The notes under the pieces were generated by a model. It did not search any database. It saw nothing but the letters and a program-made list of their open reading frames with translations, and was not told the origin of the DNA. Position numbers and translations under genes: made by a program. From CAZYTO01 sp964650405 (lineage in GTDB: Bacteria; Acidobacteriota; Thermoanaerobaculia; Gp7-AA8), in assembly GCA_964650405.1 (NCBI GenBank), contig CAZYTO010000118.1:1-16069 (forward strand): a stretch of DNA of 16,069 bases. Reading direction: 5' to 3'. Shown here piece by piece: positions 7,403 to 14,633 of the stretch. Positions within the stretch are counted from its first letter, which is position 1. Each line of letters begins with the position of its first letter.

Positions 7403-8146
7403 CGGCGCGTCTCAACTGCACTGGAGGGAGTCTCTGTGCAAGTGTACCGGCAGAAGTGCTGGCCGAACCGCTCTGACGCCAAGTCAGCCAGCGGCCCACC
7501 ACCGGTCGGCTTCCTCGAGGTGAGCTGCGGCTGCATCGACAACTTCCTCTGCTGGTGTGCCGTCGTCGAATCTGAACCAGCGCCCATCAACGCCCGGGCC
7601 TGGCGATCCCAATCGGTGCCTCTCGTTCGGGTGAAGGTCGTGCGCACAGACCTTGTTTGCCGGGATGTGCTTGCCCCATCTCGTTGTTACACCGGCAGAA
7701 CTACACCGCGAAATCTCCACGATGAAACCGCCACCATGCCGATCGAACTGTACTGTGAAGAGATCAACCCGACCATCTTTGATTCTTCTAAAGTGGGGCA
7801 GCGAACCCTTGAACCCACGTTTACGAAGAGCTGGAACCAAGACCTCTTGGAGGGAAGCAATCACGTCATCGCGGTTCATGTTGTCTGGCCAACGTAGCTG
7901 AAAGAAAACAAGAGCTGTGACCTGTGACTCACGCCCCTTCTTGTGCACAAGCGTAGCGCTCATGGAAGAGATGGGATGCCCTGAATCCAGAGAAGACACC
8001 TGCACCAACGGTAGGCGCGGTGAGGACAGGATGAAACGTGACAGCGATAGAGCCTCCACAGGACGCGCTCCGATTCTCGATCGAAGAGCACGTATTGAGT
8101 ACCTGGCCGAGCCGGAACTAATTTATTGAGGAGAAAGTTGTTAGGT
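7403..8146. other. Lower-GC insertion-like segment next to tRNA-Gly
   Basis: This stretch holds the DUF4304-like gene and about 270 bases (7880-8146) with no convincing gene. It is visibly richer in A and T than its surroundings. One end abuts the 3' end of tRNA-Gly and the other lies at the truncation point of the peroxidase. GTTAGG occurs in the same orientation just outside or at both ends (7396 and 8140). No integrase and no copy of the tRNA 3' end were found, so an island origin is inference. Confidence 0.35.
7484..7879 (-). CDS. DUF4304-like protein (131 aa)
   Basis: Small protein resembling the DUF4304 family, whose function is unknown. The N-terminus follows the family style: a helix (MNRDDVIASLQEVLVPALRK), then RGFKGSLPHFRR, and alternating strands VDLFTVQFDRHGGGFIVEIS. 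A conserved-looking RWFRFDDG follows near the C-terminus. No signal or membrane segment was seen. I chose the ATG at 7879 because family-like sequence begins there; the frame stays open to 8059 with other ATGs (for example 7963), but that extension looks non-coding and neither start has a strong ribosome site. Base composition is clearly lower in GC than the neighbours, and the gene lies alone between a truncated peroxidase and a tRNA, suggesting acquisition by transfer. Family call is from pattern memory, not a search. Confidence 0.65.
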   Translation of the reverse strand: MNRDDVIASLQEVLVPALRKRGFKGSLPHFRRIKDGRVDLFTVQFDRHGGGFIVEISRCSSAGVTTRWGKHIPANKVCAHDLHPNERHRLGSPGPGVDGRWFRFDDGTPAEEVVDAAAAHLEEADRWWAAG

Positions 8147-8222
<76 letters not shown>

Positions 8223-8249
8223 GTCGGATACCGCGTGGTGAGGCGGCGA

Positions 8250-8278
8250 AGACTAATCGAACCACCCCGTGCAGTCAA
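8250..8278 (-). promoter_or_regulatory. Candidate sigma70-type promoter for tRNA-Gly
   Basis: Minus strand: TTGACT (8278-8273) matches the -35 consensus at 5 of 6 bases, with a 17-base spacer and TAGTCT (8255-8250) as a weaker -10 (3 of 6). Transcription would start about 20-25 bases before the tRNA 5' end at 8222. The -35 and spacing are good; the -10 is poor. Confidence 0.4.
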
Positions 8279-8390
8279 GCGGCCGTAACCTCGTCGGGGT
8301 GGGGGGTATTTCCGGCGGCCGGAGACAACCATCACGACACCCGGGCAACCCTGCCTCCGAGCCAGGTCCGGGGGAGGGCGACAGCAGGAA

Positions 8391-8405
8391 GAGCCGAGTA
8401 CCGAG
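8391..8405. repeat. Short heptad remnant at the 3' end of ntrX
   Basis: Two adjacent 7-base units, GCCGAGT and ACCGAGT, lie just past the ntrX stop. They match the units of the large hairpin at 9779-9864 and look like a small or decayed copy. No inverted partner was found nearby. Confidence 0.4.
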
Positions 8406-8411
8406 TGGGTG

Positions 8412-9767
8412 TCACCCCCGCTCCACCCGAATCCCGTACGCATTCAGCTTGCGGTAGAGGTTCGAGCGCTCGACGCCCAGCGCGTCCGCGGTGCGGCTGA
8501 CGTTGCCGGCGAACTCTTTCAGCCTGGCCAGGATGTACTGCTTCTCGAACTCGTCGCGGGCTTCGCGCAGGGTGAGGTGGGGAGCGATGTCGGCGGCCAG
8601 AGCGGACGGGGGGACGCGGGCGCCGAGCTGGAGGTCTTCCGGCTCGATGACCTCGCCGGGCAGGAGGATGGCCAGGCGCTCGATGACGTTGCGCAGCTCG
8701 CGGACGTTGCCGGGCCAGTGATACGCCTTCAGTTTGGTCTGGGCACCGGCGGAGAGGCGCTTGCGGGGCAGGCCGCTCTCGGCGGCAAAGCGGCGGAGGA
8801 AGTGCTCGGCGATGAGGACGATGTCGCTGGCGCGCGCGCGCAGCGGCGGCACTTCGAGGGGGATGACGTTGAGGCGGTAGTACAGGTCGCTGCGGAAGGT
8901 ACCGGTGTCGATCTCGCGCTCCAGGTCCTTGTTCGTGGCGGCGATGACGCGCGCGTCGACGGTGATGGTCTGGTGGCCGCCCACTTTCTGGAAGGTCTGC
9001 TCCTGCAGGACGCGCAGGACCTTGGCCTGGGCCTCGATGCTCATGTCGCCGATCTCGTCGAGGAAGAGCGTGCCGCCGTCGGCCAGCTCGAACTTGCCCT
9101 TGCGGTCGTCGATGGCGCCGGTGAAGGCGCCCTTGCGGTGGCCGAACAGCTCGGACTCGATGAGCTCGCGGGGGATGGCGGCGCAGTTGACGTCGACGAA
9201 GGGCTGGTCGGCGCGCGTGGAGAGGCGATGGAGGGTGCGGGCCACGATCTCCTTGCCACTGCCGTTCTCGCCGGTGATCAGGACGCGGCTGTTGGTCGGG
9301 GCCGCGCTGCGGATCTGCTGCTCGAGGCGCTTCATCACTTCGCTGTCGCCGATGAGCAGCTCCTCCAGGGAGAGATGCCGCCGCAGGTCGCGCACCTCGG
9401 CGCGCAGCTTCGTGTCGGCCAGGGCGTGGTTGATGGTGAGCAGGACGCGCTCGAGCGAGAGCGGCTTCTCCAGGAAGTCGTACGCGCCGAGGCGCGTGGC
9501 CCGGACGGCGGCATCGATGTTGCCGTGGCCGGAGATCATGATCACGGCCGGCGCGCCTGCGGCCTTCAGGCGCTCCAGCACGGTCATTCCGTCGATGCCG
9601 CCCAGCCAGAGGTCGAGCAGCACGAGATCGAATTCCTCGCGGGCAAACGTGGCGATGCCTTCCTCCCCCGACTCGCAGGTCGTAGGCTTGTGCCCCTCGT
9701 CGGCCAGGATGCTCGCCAGCGTGGAGCGGATGGTCGCTTCGTCATCGATGATCAGGATTTTGGACAT
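8412..9767 (-). CDS. ntrX: NtrX-like sigma54-dependent response regulator
   Basis: Cytoplasmic two-component transcription activator (451 aa). Receiver domain 1-120 has the acidic pocket D8/D9, phospho-acceptor D52 and K101. The AAA+ domain (about 138-370) carries Walker A GENGSGKE (166-173), the sigma54-contacting GAFTGA loop at 213-218 (intact) and Walker B TLFLDE (233-238). The C-terminal Fis-type helix-turn-helix ends the protein (about 405-451, GNVSRTADALGVERSNLYRKL). All key residues for phosphorylation, ATP hydrolysis and sigma54 contact are present, so it should be an active activator. It lies downstream of the NtrY-like kinase in the same direction, but a 100-base gap with a heptad hairpin separates them. 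Only a weak ribosome site precedes the ATG. Symbol is by pairing with NtrY; a generic NtrC-family regulator is the fallback. Confidence 0.88.
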   Translation of the reverse strand: MSKILIIDDEATIRSTLASILADEGHKPTTCESGEEGIATFAREEFDLVLLDLWLGGIDGMTVLERLKAAGAPAVIMISGHGNIDAAVRATRLGAYDFLEKPLSLERVLLTINHALADTKLRAEVRDLRRHLSLEELLIGDSEVMKRLEQQIRSAAPTNSRVLITGENGSGKEIVARTLHRLSTRADQPFVDVNCAAIPRELIESELFGHRKGAFTGAIDDRKGKFELADGGTLFLDEIGDMSIEAQAKVLRVLQEQTFQKVGGHQTITVDARVIAATNKDLEREIDTGTFRSDLYYRLNVIPLEVPPLRARASDIVLIAEHFLRRFAAESGLPRKRLSAGAQTKLKAYHWPGNVRELRNVIERLAILLPGEVIEPEDLQLGARVPPSALAADIAPHLTLREARDEFEKQYILARLKEFAGNVSRTADALGVERSNLYRKLNAYGIRVERG

Positions 9768-9778
9768 GCGTTCGTTCT

Positions 9779-9864
9779 AGTGCCGAGTGCCGAGTGCCGA
9801 GTGCTGAGTGCCGAGTGTTCGGGGCTGCATTCTCGGCACTCGGCACTCTGCACTCGGCACTCTC
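9779..9864. repeat. Inverted cluster of 7-bp units (AGTGCCG) between ntrY and ntrX
   Basis: The left arm (9779-9817) holds five tandem AGTGCCG-type units, one with CTG in place of CCG. The right arm (9831-9864) holds the reverse complement units (CGGCACT). They are separated by about 13 bases, so RNA or single-stranded DNA could fold into a long imperfect hairpin. It sits between the ntrY stop and the ntrX start, within the probable ntrYX transcript. The architecture matches the AGGGCGA cluster at 13963-14065. Confidence 0.85.
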
Positions 9865-9869
9865 CCCCC

Positions 9870-11984
9870 TCACGCTGGCAGCTCAATCTCAAACCTCGTC
9901 CCCCTCGGGTAGTTGTCATGCACGGAGATCTTTCCGTCGTGGTCGTTGACGATGCGATGGACGATGGCCAGGCCCAGGCCGGTGCCGCGGCCTTTGGTGG
10001 AAAAGTGCGGGAGGAAGAGCTTCTCCTTGTCGGCGTCGGGCACGCCGCGGCCGGGGTCGGAGATCTCGATGACCACGTGCTGCGATTCGCGCCGGGCGGT
10101 GACGCGGATCTCTCCGGCCTCGGTGGCTTCGACGGCGTTCTTGAGCAGGTTGCCGACAGCCCGCCGGATCTGTTCCGGATCGAGGAGGAGCTCCAGCTCT
10201 CCCTCGATGTCGACGGTCACGGTCACACCCTTCTTGACGTCGCGATAGAGACTGGCGGCGCCATGGAGGATGCCGGCGAGCTGGGCGTGGCGGAGGTGGA
10301 CGGCGGGCATGCGGGCGAAGCGGGCGAACTCGTCGACCATGCGCTTGAGCTCACCGACCTCCGAAACGATGGTCCGCGTCCCTTCCTCGATGGCCTCCTG
10401 CGTGTCGCCGTCGCCGTTGCGGAACTTGCGGGCGATGCGCTCGGCGGAGAGCTGGATGGGAGTGAGGGGGTTCTTGATCTCGTGGGCGATGCGCCGGGCT
10501 GCTTCGTTCCAGGCCGCCAGTTTCTGGGCCTGCACGAGCTGCGTGGAGTCCTCGATGGCCACGACCCAGCCGCCTTCGCCGCCGCCGCTGAGGCGAGCCA
10601 AGGAGAGCTCGAGGTAGCGCAGCTCGCCGCCGCGGATGAGCGTCACCTCGCGGGCCCGCGTGTTGCGCTGGGTCAGCTCCCGCAGCGTGACGTAGAGCGG
10701 GGTGAGGTCGCCCGTCAGCACGTCTTCCAGCCGCGCACGCGGGAGGGGCTGTTCGATGTCGAGCATCTCCAGAGCGGCGCGATTGAGGGAGAGCAGCTCG
10801 AAGCTCTGGGTGAAGGCGATGATGCCCGCGGAGACGGAATCGAGGACGGTGAAGAGATAGGCACGCTCGTTGTCGAGCCGCTCGTTGGCGTCGGCGATCT
10901 GCGAGGACATGGCGTTGAAGGATTCGATGAGTTTCCCCACTTCGTCGCCGGCCGTGAGGCTGATACGGTGGCCATATCCTCCCTCAGCCAGTTTCGAGGT
11001 CGCCTCGGCCAGCGCCTGGATGGGCACGGTGATCCGCCGGGAGGCGTAGATCGACGTCCATAAGGTGGTGAAGAGGATGGCCAGGGTTACGGCCATGAAG
11101 AGAGAGGTCTGGGAAGCCTTCAACGTCGGACGCTGGGCGTCGAGCTGCTGGAAGTTCTTGTGGGCGATGATCGACTCATCGATCATCCGGCTCATGGCCG
11201 CCGGTACGAAGACGCCGGTGACCGCGTAGTACGGCGTCGTGCCGATCCGCGTGCCGACCCGGATCCACTTCCCGCTGGCCCCGACGTCGATCTTCACCGC
11301 CCGCCCGTTCGCCGCCGCATCGTCGAAGAAGCGCAACGGCGGCTCGGAGACCTCCTGGATGGGCGCACGGGGATTGACGATCTCCTTCACGAGCTGGCCG
11401 TCGCGGTAGACGCCGGCCATGTCCACACCGTGGAACTGCTGCACGCGGCCGAGGATCGTCTCGAGGTTCGAAGCATCGGCGGCACCGGGCGAGGCGGCGA
11501 TGTCGCGGGCGGCGTTCACGGCCTGATTCGCGGCCTGGTCCTGGGCCATCTGGGCGATGGCCTCGCCGTTGTGCAGGATGGTCTGCACGGGCGTGTTGAA
11601 CCAGCGGTCGATGGAGACGCGCAGGAGGTCGGTGGCGAAGACGAAGAGGAGGACGACCGGGACGAGCGAGGTGCCGAGCCAGGCCACGACGAGCCTGGTG
11701 CGGAAGCGCGAGCCGAGCATGTTCCGCTGGCGTTCGAGGACGAGCTTGACGATGCCGCGCAGCAGGACAAAAAGGATGCCGAGGATCAGAAGGAAGTTGA
11801 TGTTCCAGAGGACGAAGAGCAGGACCTGGCTGGACAGCGCCTCGGGGCTGAGCTCCTTGGCCCGCTGTACGGCGTAGTAGATGAGGGACGTGGCTGCCAG
11901 GAGGAGGAGGGGAAGGGTGACGATGACGCGCGGATCCTTCCGATGCCGCAAGGCCAGCGAGCGAAGGTGCTCGATGAGGCTCAT
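9870..11984 (-). CDS. ntrY: NtrY-like membrane sensor histidine kinase
   Basis: Inner-membrane histidine kinase (704 aa), probable partner of NtrX. Membrane segments lie at about 20-40, 53-76, 98-121 and 294-314, with an extracytoplasmic sensor region of roughly 170 residues (122-293). HAMP follows (about 315-370), then a PAS-like region (371-485). The HisKA motif is HEIKNPLTP with phospho-acceptor H501. The ATPase domain has the N box (NLLKNAVEA, 612-620), G1 DPGRGVP (643-649) and G2 GRGTGLGLA (665-673), all intact. I chose ATG at 11984 because it overlaps the DUF4390 stop as ATGA; the longer frame to 12059 would add a Gly/Ala/Arg-rich leader inside that gene. The sensor layout and gene order match the NtrY type. 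The stimulus is not evident from the sequence. Confidence 0.88.
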   Translation of the reverse strand: MSLIEHLRSLALRHRKDPRVIVTLPLLLLAATSLIYYAVQRAKELSPEALSSQVLLFVLWNINFLLILGILFVLLRGIVKLVLERQRNMLGSRFRTRLVVAWLGTSLVPVVLLFVFATDLLRVSIDRWFNTPVQTILHNGEAIAQMAQDQAANQAVNAARDIAASPGAADASNLETILGRVQQFHGVDMAGVYRDGQLVKEIVNPRAPIQEVSEPPLRFFDDAAANGRAVKIDVGASGKWIRVGTRIGTTPYYAVTGVFVPAAMSRMIDESIIAHKNFQQLDAQRPTLKASQTSLFMAVTLAILFTTLWTSIYASRRITVPIQALAEATSKLAEGGYGHRISLTAGDEVGKLIESFNAMSSQIADANERLDNERAYLFTVLDSVSAGIIAFTQSFELLSLNRAALEMLDIEQPLPRARLEDVLTGDLTPLYVTLRELTQRNTRAREVTLIRGGELRYLELSLARLSGGGEGGWVVAIEDSTQLVQAQKLAAWNEAARRIAHEIKNPLTPIQLSAERIARKFRNGDGDTQEAIEEGTRTIVSEVGELKRMVDEFARFARMPAVHLRHAQLAGILHGAASLYRDVKKGVTVTVDIEGELELLLDPEQIRRAVGNLLKNAVEATEAGEIRVTARRESQHVVIEISDPGRGVPDADKEKLFLPHFSTKGRGTGLGLAIVHRIVNDHDGKISVHDNYPRGTRFEIELPA

Positions 11985-12547
11985 CGCCGCGACGCCTTCA
12001 CCGCCTGTCCCACCGCCGCCACCACGCGCACTTCGCGCCAGCGCGTGGAGATCTCCCACGGGATGAAGTAGAGCAGCCAGCCGCGCATGAGGTCGGCCTT
12101 GACCCGGACCTTGAGCTTGTACGGCCGCTGGTCGCCGATCTCGAACAGCGACGGCTCGTCGATGGTGGTCATCCGCTGCTGCAGGGCGGCCAGGTCGCTG
12201 AACGTCTCCGAGCGGATCAAGCGGCGGTCGCGCCGGTAGTTCAGCAGGTACTCCCGGGTGACGGAGTTGAAGGTGCAGATCACCTCGATCCGCGACCGGG
12301 CGATTCCCTCGTCGAACCAGTTCGGCCGGGCCCGGAAGATCTCCACGACGTAGGTGAAGGCGGTCGGGATCCCGCTCTGCAGTCCCTCCAGGAGCTGGGG
12401 ACGGGTGAACGCACCGTTCAGGGCGAAATGGACCGTGACCTTGCCGCCGGTCGCCGTGGCGCCGAGGTTGTCGATGCGCGGGTCACCCTCGCGGGCCAGG
12501 GCGATCGGCGCGAGACAGAAGAGTAAGGATAGACAAAGGCGCCGCAC
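11981..12547 (-). CDS. DUF4390-family exported protein (188 aa)
   Basis: Protein of unknown function with a signal peptide: MRRLCLSLLFCLAPIALA followed by charged sequence, cleavage likely after residue 18. The mature part carries the DUF4390 pattern, with GIPTAFTYVVEIFRARPNWF, a strand-rich core, and REYLLNYRRD followed by LAALQQRM. Genes of this family are known next to ntrY/ntrX in several lineages, and here the stop overlaps the ntrY start by ATGA, which supports a joint role, perhaps in the envelope signal sensed by NtrY (inference). The start is GTG at 12547; no strong ribosome site precedes it. A dyad TGTGG-N8-CCACA lies just upstream (12550-12567). Confidence 0.8.
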   Translation of the reverse strand: MRRLCLSLLFCLAPIALAREGDPRIDNLGATATGGKVTVHFALNGAFTRPQLLEGLQSGIPTAFTYVVEIFRARPNWFDEGIARSRIEVICTFNSVTREYLLNYRRDRRLIRSETFSDLAALQQRMTTIDEPSLFEIGDQRPYKLKVRVKADLMRGWLLYFIPWEISTRWREVRVVAAVGQAVKASRR

Positions 12548-12549
12548 GG

Positions 12550-12567
12550 TGTGGCTTTTTTACCACA
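12550..12567 (-). promoter_or_regulatory. Dyad before the DUF4390-ntrY operon
   Basis: A 5-bp inverted repeat, TGTGG and CCACA, spaced by 8 A/T-rich bases (run of six T on the plus strand). It lies a few bases upstream of the GTG start and could be an operator or a small leader hairpin. The A-rich spacer stands out in GC-rich DNA. No regulator can be named. Confidence 0.25.
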
Positions 12568-12617
12568 TTCCGGCAACGGCGCGTAGCCGACCCCGTCAGC
12601 GACGGATTCGCGCAATT

Positions 12618-12730
12618 GCGACAAGACACCGTGAGGACACCCTCTCCCGGCGGGAGAGGGTCGCCGCGGAGCGCACTTCGGGACCACCGAGTCATTGCCG
12701 TGCAGTCAGCTCCGCGGCCGGGTGAGGGGC
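12618..12730 (+). repeat. Hairpin repeat unit C (type 2, plus orientation)
   Basis: It begins GCGACAAGACACCGTGAGG, holds the CCCTCTCCC/GGGAGAGGG stem (12640-12648 with 12652-12660), then TCGCCGCGGAGCGC, and ends GGGTGAGGGG. It closely matches unit B read on the opposite strand, most strongly over the first 60 bases; the middle diverges. Confidence 0.8.
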
Positions 12731-12782
12731 CTCCCTTCGTCGCTGCCTCCTCCATCTGTTCGGAACGCTGACTTGCAACAAA

Positions 12783-12882
12783 ACCCCTCACCCCGGCCCT
12801 TCCGCCTGATGCCCTGAAGCCCATTCACCGAACGGAATTGCGCGCTCCAGGGCCGACCCTCTCCCGCCGGGAGAGGGTGGCG
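12783..12882 (-). repeat. Hairpin repeat unit D (type 1, minus orientation)
   Basis: Read on the minus strand it has the stem (12857-12865 with 12869-12877), then GTCGGCCCTGGAGCGCGCAA, a variable stretch and a GGCCGGGGTGAGGGG end, matching unit A. It faces unit C tail to tail. It lies 30 bases past the lpxC stop, so its stem may help end that transcript. Units C and D fill most of the 365 bases between lpxC and the DUF4390 gene; no gene was seen there. Confidence 0.8.
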
Positions 12883-12912
12883 ACTCGACCCACGCCACTC
12901 GGACTTGGGCGT

Positions 12913-13797
12913 CTACGCGAAGGACGCCGCCGGACGGACCACTGCCGCCGCCGGCTCGGTTTCCTCACGGCCGGCCATCTCGAGGAGCTTCTCGACGAAG
13001 CGCGAGTGCATGGCATGGCCGGCCTTGGTGGCGGAGATCTCGCCGACGACGGGACGCCCGATCAGGGCGAGGTCGCCGAGGAGGTCGAGGATCTTGTGGC
13101 GGACGAACTCGTCGCGGAAGCGGAGCGGGCCGTTCATGACGCCCTTGTCGTCGAGGACGATGCAGTTCTCGACGGTGCCGCCGCGAGCCAGCCCGGCCTG
13201 GCGCATCTTCTCGACGTCGCGGAGGAAGCCGAAGGTGCGGGCCGGGGCGATCTTGCGGAGGAAGTTGTCGTGGTGGAAGTCGAAGTGGAAGGCCTGCCTG
13301 CCGATGGCGCGGTGCGGGAAGTCAATGCGGTACTTGAGGATGAGCCGGTTGGAGGGGGTGACCCGGATCGACTTCTCGCCGTCGACGATCTCGAACGGCT
13401 CATGGATGCGGAGGACTTCGATCTCGCTGTTGAGCGTCTTCACGCCCGCCGCGTCGATGAGGTGCATGAAGGGAACGGCGCTGCCGTCGACGATGGGCAC
13501 TTCCGGGCCGTCGATGTGGATGTCGACGTCGGTGATCCCGCAGGCCATGACAGCCGAGAGGAGGTGCTCGACGGTGCCGACGGAGACGTCGTCCTTACCG
13601 ACGGTCGTGGCGTAATCGAGAGCGGTGGTCGAGGCCTGCAGGGCCGGAATGCGCAGTCCCTCGAGGTCGGCGCGGACGAAGGTGATGCCGCTGCCTGCCG
13701 GTGCCGGGCGAAGCTCGACTTTCGTGTAGATCCCGGAGTGCAGACCAATGCCGGTGATGCCGACCGTTGCGTTGATGGTTTTCCGTTGTACGTACAT
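12913..13797 (-). CDS. lpxC: UDP-3-O-acyl-N-acetylglucosamine deacetylase
   Basis: LpxC is the zinc-dependent deacetylase for the committed step of lipid A synthesis, acting in the cytoplasm on UDP-3-O-acyl-GlcNAc. The zinc ligands are visible: H78 (TVEHLLSA), H234 and D238 (RHKILDLLGD). H261 in KAGHAMH is the general acid; E77 is the likely general base. The N-terminus (QRKTINATVGITGIGLHSG) and the conserved ARTFGFL motif (186-192) fit the family. Length is typical (294 aa). The C-terminal tail beyond about 275 is Ala-rich and not conserved. Start ATG at 13797 has only a weak ribosome site. It lies downstream of smpB in the same direction, 269 bases apart, with a candidate promoter and heptad repeats in between. 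Its presence shows the organism makes lipid A. Confidence 0.95.
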   Translation of the reverse strand: MYVQRKTINATVGITGIGLHSGIYTKVELRPAPAGSGITFVRADLEGLRIPALQASTTALDYATTVGKDDVSVGTVEHLLSAVMACGITDVDIHIDGPEVPIVDGSAVPFMHLIDAAGVKTLNSEIEVLRIHEPFEIVDGEKSIRVTPSNRLILKYRIDFPHRAIGRQAFHFDFHHDNFLRKIAPARTFGFLRDVEKMRQAGLARGGTVENCIVLDDKGVMNGPLRFRDEFVRHKILDLLGDLALIGRPVVGEISATKAGHAMHSRFVEKLLEMAGREETEPAAAVVRPAASFA

Positions 13798-13836
13798 GTC
13801 CGGCTCGCTTCTTACGCGAGGGAGGTGCCACTGGCC

Positions 13837-13901
13837 GGCGAGCGGGGTCGACTGCTCTAAGTTGTTGATTATGTGTTGCTTGGTTGCGGCGAGCGGCGAG
13901 C
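13837..13901. repeat. Heptad units (GGCGAGC) in the lpxC leader
   Basis: GGCGAGC occurs at 13837-13843 and as two tandem units at 13888-13901; an inverted GCTCGC lies at 13803-13808, close to the lpxC start. The unit resembles those of the larger heptad hairpins (GCCGAGT and GGCGAAG). It would fall in the lpxC 5' leader or around its promoter. Confidence 0.4.
13868..13873 (-). promoter_or_regulatory. Candidate -10 element for lpxC
   Basis: CATAAT on the minus strand matches the -10 consensus at 5 of 6 bases, in a locally A/T-rich patch inside GC-rich DNA. It would give a leader of about 60 bases. No good -35 lies 16-18 bases upstream, so the call is tentative. Confidence 0.3.
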
Positions 13902-13962
13902 GGGACGGGGGAATTGTGTGGTCATTGCGACCCGGGAGTGTGGTTCAGGAGCCACATCCTTA

Positions 13963-14065
13963 AGGGCGAAGGGCGAAGGAGGAAGGGCGAAGGACGAACC
14001 ACGTATCGGCATCGAGGAGGCGTTCAGCCCGTTCCTCCTTCGCTCTTCATCCTTCGCCCTTCCCC
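13963..14065. repeat. Inverted cluster of 7-bp units (AGGGCGA) between smpB and lpxC
   Basis: The left arm (13963-13998) is five AGGGCGA-type units with small changes; the right arm (14032-14065) is their reverse complement (TCGCCCT units). About 33 bases separate them. The right arm ends one base before the smpB stop codon (14067), so on the smpB transcript the hairpin would form directly after the stop and may act as a 3'-end structure. No T-run follows. Confidence 0.85.
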
Positions 14066-14066
14066 G

Positions 14067-14540
14067 TTACCTCCGTCCGGTCTTGATCGCGGCGGCGGCT
14101 TCCCGGTCGGCTTCGCGGCGCTTTTCGGTCTCGCGCTTGTCGTAGAGCTTCTTGCCGCGGACGACGGCGATCTCGGCTTTCACCTTGGCGCCTTTGAAAT
14201 AGAGGCGGAGGGGAACGACGGTCAGGCCCTTCTCGGTCACCTGCTCGTGGAGCTTCTCGATCTCACGTTTGTGGAGGAGGAGCTTGCGGATGCGCTCGGG
14301 ATCGTGGTTCTCGCGGTTGCCGTGGGCGTACGGCGAGATGTGCGTGCCGAAGAGGAAGGCTTCCCCGTTCTTGACCAGGACGTAGGAGTCCTTGAGGTTG
14401 GCCTTTCCCTCCCGGAGGGCCTTCACCTCCGTCCCGGTGAGCGACACGCCGGCTTCCAGCTTCTGCAGGACGAAGTAGTCATGCAGCGCCTTCTTGTTCG
14501 AGGCGATGAGCTTCTCGCCCGTGCTGGGTTTCGTCGCCAT
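14067..14540 (-). CDS. smpB: SsrA-binding protein SmpB
   Basis: SmpB binds tmRNA and brings it to stalled ribosomes for trans-translation. The conserved core is visible: NKKALHDYFV near 15-24, LEAGVSLTGTEVKALREGKANL near 28-49 (region described, motif GTEVK), then SYVLVKNGEAFL and HISPYAHGNRENHDPERIRKLLLH (conserved block about 67-90). The C-terminal tail is Lys/Arg-rich (RRGK..YDKRE..KRREADREA), as expected for the helix that enters the ribosome decoding region. Length (157 aa) is typical. There is no Shine-Dalgarno sequence before the ATG; a TACAAT element lies only 10 bases upstream, so the mRNA may be nearly leaderless. The tmRNA gene itself was not found in this window. Confidence 0.95.
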   Translation of the reverse strand: MATKPSTGEKLIASNKKALHDYFVLQKLEAGVSLTGTEVKALREGKANLKDSYVLVKNGEAFLFGTHISPYAHGNRENHDPERIRKLLLHKREIEKLHEQVTEKGLTVVPLRLYFKGAKVKAEIAVVRGKKLYDKRETEKRREADREAAAAIKTGRR

Positions 14541-14549
14541 GGGGCGCGG

Positions 14550-14555
14550 ATTGTA
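14550..14555 (-). promoter_or_regulatory. Candidate -10 element for smpB
   Basis: TACAAT (minus strand) lies about 10 bases before the smpB ATG and matches the -10 consensus at 5 of 6 bases. Transcription would begin within a few bases of the start codon. No -35 match is visible; the call is weak. Confidence 0.25.
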
Positions 14556-14633
14556 ATCTGAGGGCGCCTATCTGGGGGCGCCGGCAAGCATTTGCGTCAG
14601 CGCCACGTAGATCCTGTCGCCGGTACTCGTCCC

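Noticed and set aside
6311..7897. Plus-strand open frame of 528 codons
   Set aside because: It is antisense to the recognised peroxidase and the DUF4304-like gene and starts inside a repeat; no motif supports it.
7396..8146. Integron-style cassette bounded by GTTRRRY core sites
   Set aside because: Two GTTRRRY heptamers are present, but I found no matching RYYYAAC partner at the distance needed to fold an attC site and no integrase. The motif is common by chance.
8409..11063. Very long plus-strand open frame (884 codons)
   Set aside because: It lies opposite the clear ntrX and ntrY genes and runs through the heptad hairpin; its translation is low-complexity Gly/Asp/Val/Glu sequence, as expected for the antisense of GC-rich coding DNA.
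12838..13860. Plus-strand open frame opposite lpxC
   Set aside because: The minus strand encodes LpxC with all zinc ligands; the opposite frame is an Asp/Glu/Val-rich shadow.
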